NCBI GenBank assembly: GCA_037039685.1
Contig: JAWNGF010000003.1
Span: forward strand, 5,560,571-5,624,570
DNA from: Ceratobasidium sp. AG-K
Lineage: Eukaryota; Basidiomycota; Agaricomycetes; Cantharellales; Ceratobasidiaceae
Reading direction: 5' to 3'
Length of the DNA: 64,000 nt
Under the pieces are notes generated by a model. That model did no database searches and was not told the DNA's origin. It saw only the letters and a list, made by a program, of their open reading frames with translations. This document shows, piece by piece, positions 59,841 through 64,000 of the stretch; within the stretch, counting starts at the first letter, position 1; every line of letters begins with the position of its first letter. The position numbers and the translations under genes were made by a program.

Positions 59841-60668
59841 ATGGGCTCATCTGACCACACAGACGCGTCATCAGTCCCAGACAGTAAACCGAAAATCTCA
59901 GTGAAGGGATTCCGGCTCAGGCTACTGACTCCCGGTGCTGGGGTAATAGAATGCCGGGTTGACCGCCATCCGAGCAAATCCGTACCAGTGGGGGATGTCG
60001 TACTTATGGCCTTTATTGCCATTTTGTCAGTAAGTTTCCCGTTAGCGTGTATCGTACAACCGATATCAACAAGAGATTCCGGATATAGAAATCATTGGTG
60101 GATTTGCATACCAATTGGAAGGAATGGACTTTCGGCCAGATTGCGGCGTTATTGATCGCCTTGATGATATTATGGTCTAGATTGACAAAAATAATACATG
60201 GTAAATTTAACTTGTATATTCCTTCGAAAACGTGTCTAACAAGTAACGGCTTTTGTGCAGAGTCCGTTCTGGCCTTTCCGTCAGTAGGGATTCAGCTAGA
60301 AACCCACCGGGGCATCTTTATGTTCGGAAGATTCCTTATGACGACAAGCATATCACGGGATTTTATACCTACGTCTGCAATATCAGACGTGATTATTAAC
60401 GAAGGCCTTTGCGGCTGGAATGTGCGAAGGTATCTGGCGGTCTTGTCGGCCGGGGAGGGACACCTGAAGGTTATATTCCCAGTAAGCAGCTCATTGCTGA
60501 AAAAAATCCATTAAACTGATAGTGGTGGTGTAGACCTTGGACCCGCCATTTGCGATACTGGAGCAAGTTTATCATACTCTAACGAAAACCTTATTCAATC
60601 CTGATTGCTCTGACTCTCCAGTGAGCGGTGGCACTGGCACCGACAGCCGCAATACAACCAAACTGTGA
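59841..60668 (+). CDS. GPI15: PIG-H/GPI15, subunit of GPI-GlcNAc transferase
   Basis: Model: join(59841..60029,60089..60200,60261..60481,60534..60668), 218 residues, frame kept over three GT..AG introns. Membrane segments occur around VVLMAFIAILS and FGQIAALLIALMILWSRL. The PIG-H domain follows: ESVLAFPSVGIQLETHRG, then FIPTSAISDVIINEGLCGW, YLAVLSAGEGHLKVIFPTLD, and PPFAILEQVYHTLTKTLF. The GPI-GlcNAc transferase complex adds GlcNAc to phosphatidylinositol on the ER surface, the first step of GPI-anchor synthesis. The length fits the family. The start is the first ATG of the open exon. The tRNA-Gln gene lies 224 bp upstream on the same strand. Confidence 0.88.
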
Positions 60669-60706
60669 CGGGCCTGAGGACAGGGGATTCTTGCGATTAG
60701 CGCAGT

Positions 60707-60869
60707 GCCGAGCTAGATAGTTTTGTATCTCAGCTCGTGCTACTTGAGAGTAGAGAACTCGCATATATATACCTAGATAGTTTTGTATCTTCAGGAAATA
60801 TAAGCGATAGAAAAGAAAAGTAAAAACTAAACTATACCTCAGCTCGTGCTACTTGAGAGTAGAGAACTG
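60707..60869. repeat. Interleaved short direct repeats beside the LTR
   Basis: The word CTAGATAGTTTTGTATCT occurs at about 60713 and 60773, 60 bp apart. A 31-bp word beginning CTCAGCTCGTGCTACTTGAG occurs at about 60729 and 60838, 109 bp apart. The second word contains a small hairpin (CTACT-TGAG-AGTAG). The repeats lie between the GPI15 stop and the LTR edge and may be a remnant of an older insertion. Confidence 0.7.
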
Positions 60870-60911
60870 AGGGTAAAACTTCCGCAAAGCGTGCGTTCAT
60901 GTGGACACAAT

Positions 60912-61369
60912 TGTCGTAAGCTTCTTCTTGGTGGCTATGAGACAAGCCGCGATGGAGAGTGGACGGCACTAAGACCTAAGTGACCTCTTGAACCGCAACA
61001 CACTTAAGCGTCTGTAGGCTCTTGAGGGTAGGAGTGATTCAAAGTGTCACTCAAAGGGGATGTTAGACGAGACAAAACAAGCTGGGGTTACCAGGCTTGT
61101 TGGTCCTCTATATATATTCGCACAGTGGCCGAGTCATACAAGGCGCAGCCACACGAGTCATACATAACAGCCAGTCAGGAGAGTCCATATGAGTCATGCT
61201 GTATGAACAGACATGACTCGTACCAAGCACAGCCGCGTTACACAATGTAACAGGAAAACCACAAGAAGGTGGCAACACGGCGGGAAAAGAGAAACAAAAC
61301 ATAGTAAACACAGCCATGAGATAGGAGGAGGCGCAGACGAGTCCGATGGAGTGAGCAAGGCTCACGACA
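60912..61369 (-). repeat. 3' LTR of the Ty3/gypsy element
   Basis: On the plus strand the segment starts TGTCGTAA and ends TCACGACA, an imperfect 8-bp inverted terminal repeat beginning TG and ending CA, as LTRs do. It lies directly beside a polypurine tract, on the 3' side of pol. A TATA-like box (CTATATATAT on plus, about 61109) suits transcription of the minus strand. The length is 458 bp. The partner LTR and the second target-site copy are outside the window, so the ends are inferred from the inverted repeat alone. Confidence 0.75.
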
Positions 61370-61372
61370 TTA

Positions 61373-61383
61373 CTCCCCCCTTA
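61373..61383 (-). other. Polypurine tract of the retroelement
   Basis: On the minus strand the sequence AAGGGGGGAGT stands a few bases before the predicted LTR start at 61369. This is the expected primer site for plus-strand DNA synthesis in LTR retrotransposons. Confidence 0.7.
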
Positions 61384-61414
61384 AGGTCCTTGAGGGGAAC
61401 CCAGAAGGGCCAAT

Positions 61415-62179
61415 CTACTGCACCCAGCAGTCCTTGTTGACCTTTTCAACCAGGGAGTCGAGCTCGTCCTCCTTTTCCTCTGTGAGGTCGATGGGGTTGA
61501 ACACAGTATTGCCTGGTTCATCGCAGTGTTCCTCCCACTTCTCCCAGGTCTTCTCGTCCGTCCAGTCCGCCTTGGACCAGTCCATGATCCTCTCCTGCTC
61601 CTCCACATGGTCCTTGTCCCATTGTCGTACGTCCGGCTCGACCTCCTTCCATTCCGACAAGTCCACATCCTTCTCCTGCCACCAGAATGGCTTCCATTCA
61701 AACTTCTCCCTCTGGTAACATCCCCGCTCCATCCTCCAATCCGCCAAGTCTGCTTCAAAGTTCTTGTCCCATGCATCGCTCCATCAAGGCCTCAGAGTGG
61801 GAGGGCGGCCTTTGTATCCTGGAGCCCATTTGCTGCTGTAGGCTCCTTCTTGTCCCCATTCAACCACCCCAAGCTTGTGCATGGATAGCAACACGACTTC
61901 CAACACTTGGAAGGCTGTGCATCCTCGGCATACGTAGATGTCCTTTTGCTGGAGCTGCATGCGTGTTGGCCATTTTTTGCCAACCCATTCGAACTCCCCC
62001 AGGTTGGAGTGGAGGATGTCGTCGGAGGCACGGAATTGGAGCCGCCCTGGACTCTGCTGGGACCTTTTGAAGACGTAGAGGGCTGCTCCCGAGTCAAGGA
62101 TGCGGGCCGTCTGGAAGGCTGGCCCGTCAAGAACGCGGACAAGGTTGTTGGCAATGGTGGCACGGGTGACAGTGGGCAT
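61415..62179 (-). pseudogene. Extra 3' ORF of the retroelement, acidic and Trp-rich
   Basis: The frame starts MPTVTRATIANNLVRVLDGP at 62179, runs to an in-frame TGA at 61786-61784, then stays open to 61415. Together it is about 254 codons with one internal stop. The first part overlaps the 3' end of pol in another frame but looks like ordinary protein (LDSGAALYVFKRSQQSPGRL; QQKDIYVCRGCTAFQVLEVV). The second part is rich in Trp, Asp, Glu and Lys (WKPFWWQEKDVDLSEWKEVE; WSKADWTDEKTWEKWEEHCD). It lies between the chromodomain and the polypurine tract, where most chromoviruses have no gene. Function is unknown. Confidence 0.55.
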
Positions 62180-64000
62180 AGTGTGCAAAAGAGGTTTAGA
62201 GCGTTGAGTGTGTAAAGCAAGTTGGAATGTGAGCAAGTTCTGCAAGTTGTGTTGTCGTCCCATTCCGCCCTCCCTTTAATACTTCTCATCTTGTAGTTTG
62301 ACGGTGTTGGGGCGTTTGGGAAATCCTTCAAGAACTTCCTCATTATTACTCCGAGGTGACCAAAATCCTCTGCCTGTTGTTCTGTGTCTTCTTTTTCATC
62401 ATAACCCTTCCATCTAACCCTGTAGAACAGCCCGTCCTTTGTTTCCTTCCAGTCCACGATTTTCTCCACTTTGTATTCTTCCTCCCCTTCTTCTGTTGTG
62501 ATTGGCGGTGGTTGGGGTTGGTTTCTGTGAAAGTTCTTGTCCTTTTTGTATGGACTAAGAAGATCGCTGTGGAACACAGGGTGTATTCTCATGGTTTTTG
62601 GAAGCTCCAATTCGTAGGCGTGGCTTGATATGATTTTCTTGATCTTGAAAGGACCGTGTTTCTTGTTGTCAAGTTTCTTGTTCGGACGGTTTGTCTTTAT
62701 GTTTTGTCCATAAAGCCAGACAAAGTCGTCCTCTTTGTATTTTGGTTGGTGTTCCACTGTGTCCTTTCTCCTGTGCCATTCCATGGCTGCTTTTGCTTTG
62801 TCCCATACTTCCTGCCAGTTGTTTGCTTTCTCATTTGCTTCAGGAATCGTGGTAGCTTCTCTTAAAACATTCCATAGTGGTTCTCTGCCGTTGACAATCT
62901 TGAATGGGGTTTTTCCTGTGATCCCATGTCACTGGTTGTTGTAGCAGAATTCTGCAACAGGAAGCAGTTCGGCCCAGTTGTCTTGCCTGTAGTTAACAAA
63001 TGTGCGAAGCCATGCTTCTATCCACTGGTTTATTCGTTCCGTTATTCCGTCTGTTTGTGGATGATATGCCGTGCTGAACGTTGGTGTTGTTCCAATTTTT
63101 TGGCAGAGGGCCTTCAGGAACTTGCTGTTGAAAGTTGTTCCTCTGTCCGAAACTGTACTTCGTGAGAAACTGTGTAATCTCCAAACGTTCTTCAGGAAAA
63201 GATCGGCTAGCTAATCTGCAGTTGTTGATTCTTTGCAGGCTATGAAGTGTGCCATGCGGGAGAACCGATCCACCACCACTAGAATGCTGTCATTGCCTTG
63301 TGATTTTGGGAGTTTTACGATGAAATCGTATGCAATATCTTCCCATGGACTGTTCGGGATCTCGAGTGCTTTCAGTGGTACTTGGCTTTTTGTTCCTTTT
63401 GCTCTTTGGCATTGCTCACAAGAGTCAACATATTTGTTTACTGTTGCCTTGAGTCCCGGCCAGTAGTATTTTCTTGAGATTAGCTCCAGTGTTTGGGCTT
63501 GACCCTGGTGCCCTGCTATTGGTGAATCGTGGTGTAATCTGAGGATTTTTAGCCTAGTGTCTTTGTCTTCTGGCACGTAGATTCTCCCATCTATCCAGAG
63601 CAGGTCTTCCTCGAAGTTGTAGTTCCTAATTCCTTGTTGCACTGATTTGGGTAGGGTCTCCTTCTCTTTGCACAATTCTATGATCTTCCTGATGCTCTCG
63701 TCTTCGGTTTGTGCTTCCCTAATGTCCGCAATGATGTCTGACTTGATTTCTCCGGCAAATCCTTTGAACTGTTCCTTCTTGATCATAATTTGCTCTGCTG
63801 TTGGTATTTCGCTATGATCCGCTCTTCTGGACAGTAGGTCTGGCTTTGTTGACATGTTCCCCGGATGGTAAACTATTTCAAAGTTGTAGGACGCCAGGAT
63901 TTTATGCCATTGAGCGTGGCGTTGGTTAAACGTAGTTGCCTTCTTCCAATATTGCAGGTTACAGTGATTGGTATAGATCGTTATCGGTTCTCTTGTTCCT
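61792..64000 (-). mobile_element. Ty3/gypsy chromovirus pol: RNase H end, integrase, chromodomain; disrupted
   Basis: One reading frame enters from the right edge. It shows the RNase H C-terminus (IYTNHCNLQYW; HAQWHKILASYNFEIVYHPG), an H2C2 zinc-binding region (HHDSPIAGHQGQAQTLELIS; CEQCQRAKG), the integrase core (YDFIVKLPKSQGNDSILVVV; STAYHPQTDGITERINQW) and a C-terminal chromodomain (YKVEKIVDWKETKDGLFYRV; RWKGYDEKEDTEQQ). Two in-frame stops interrupt it: TAG at 63213-63211 and TGA at 62931-62929. The frame then runs to 61792, although the tail after the chromodomain may be only the shadow of the overlapping extra ORF. The order integrase then chromodomain marks the chromovirus branch (Tf1/Tf2-like). 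Gag, protease and most of reverse transcriptase lie outside the window. Confidence 0.95.

Overview
The window is nuclear DNA of a filamentous basidiomycete fungus, most likely Rhizoctonia (Agaricomycetes, Cantharellales). The evidence is many short introns of about 45-65 bp, an adenylate cyclase of fungal architecture, a wood-decay type copper radical oxidase, a CBM1 module, and lineage-typical families: DUF6535 membrane proteins, F-box/LRR proteins and TKL-like kinases with an HGDLK catalytic loop. The genus is inferred from these families; no search was run. Exon boundaries were read by hand from splice signals and reading-frame continuity. Joins that sum to whole codons are given explicitly.

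Layout. 1-6.2 kb: a DUF6535 membrane protein (minus, cut by the left edge) and an 864-residue protein with tryptophans every fourth residue. 8.3-17.2 kb: three intact plus-strand genes for a GPI-anchored glyoxal-oxidase-like enzyme, a membrane-anchored tandem amidohydrolase (copy A) and an F-box/LRR protein. 17.7-24.6 kb: a chromatin block with an HDA1/Clr3-type histone deacetylase and a SUV39/Clr4-type H3K9 methyltransferase, divergently transcribed from a 384-bp shared promoter, then the SDH assembly factor SDHAF3 converging on the methyltransferase. 24.6-31.8 kb: gene-poor, with a truncated F-box relic, an intact oligoribonuclease and a probably frameshifted short-chain dehydrogenase. 32.8-43.1 kb: a minus-strand signalling block of a Rax1-like RGS membrane protein, adenylate cyclase and a TKL-like kinase. 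44.3-47.1 kb: a satellite of about 24 copies of a 112-bp unit, flanked by gene-empty DNA. 50.6-60.7 kb: a secreted CBM1 protein, an FMO-like monooxygenase, amidohydrolase copy B (minus), an intron-bearing tRNA-Gln(UUG) and the GPI-anchor gene PIG-H/GPI15. 60.9-64 kb: the 3' part of a Ty3/gypsy chromovirus (minus) with its 3' LTR, three in-frame stops and an extra 3' ORF.

Themes. cAMP/G-protein signalling (RGS protein plus cyclase) and heterochromatin control (deacetylase plus methyltransferase) each occur as adjacent pairs. Two families (amidohydrolase, F-box) have two copies in the window. Repeats and decayed genes are interspersed with conserved housekeeping genes. The most novel candidates are the extra tryptophan-rich ORF in the retroelement, the period-4 tryptophan protein, the half-degenerate tandem amidohydrolases, the methyltransferase with SUMO-interaction-like motifs and a C2H2 finger, and the higher-order structure of the satellite.
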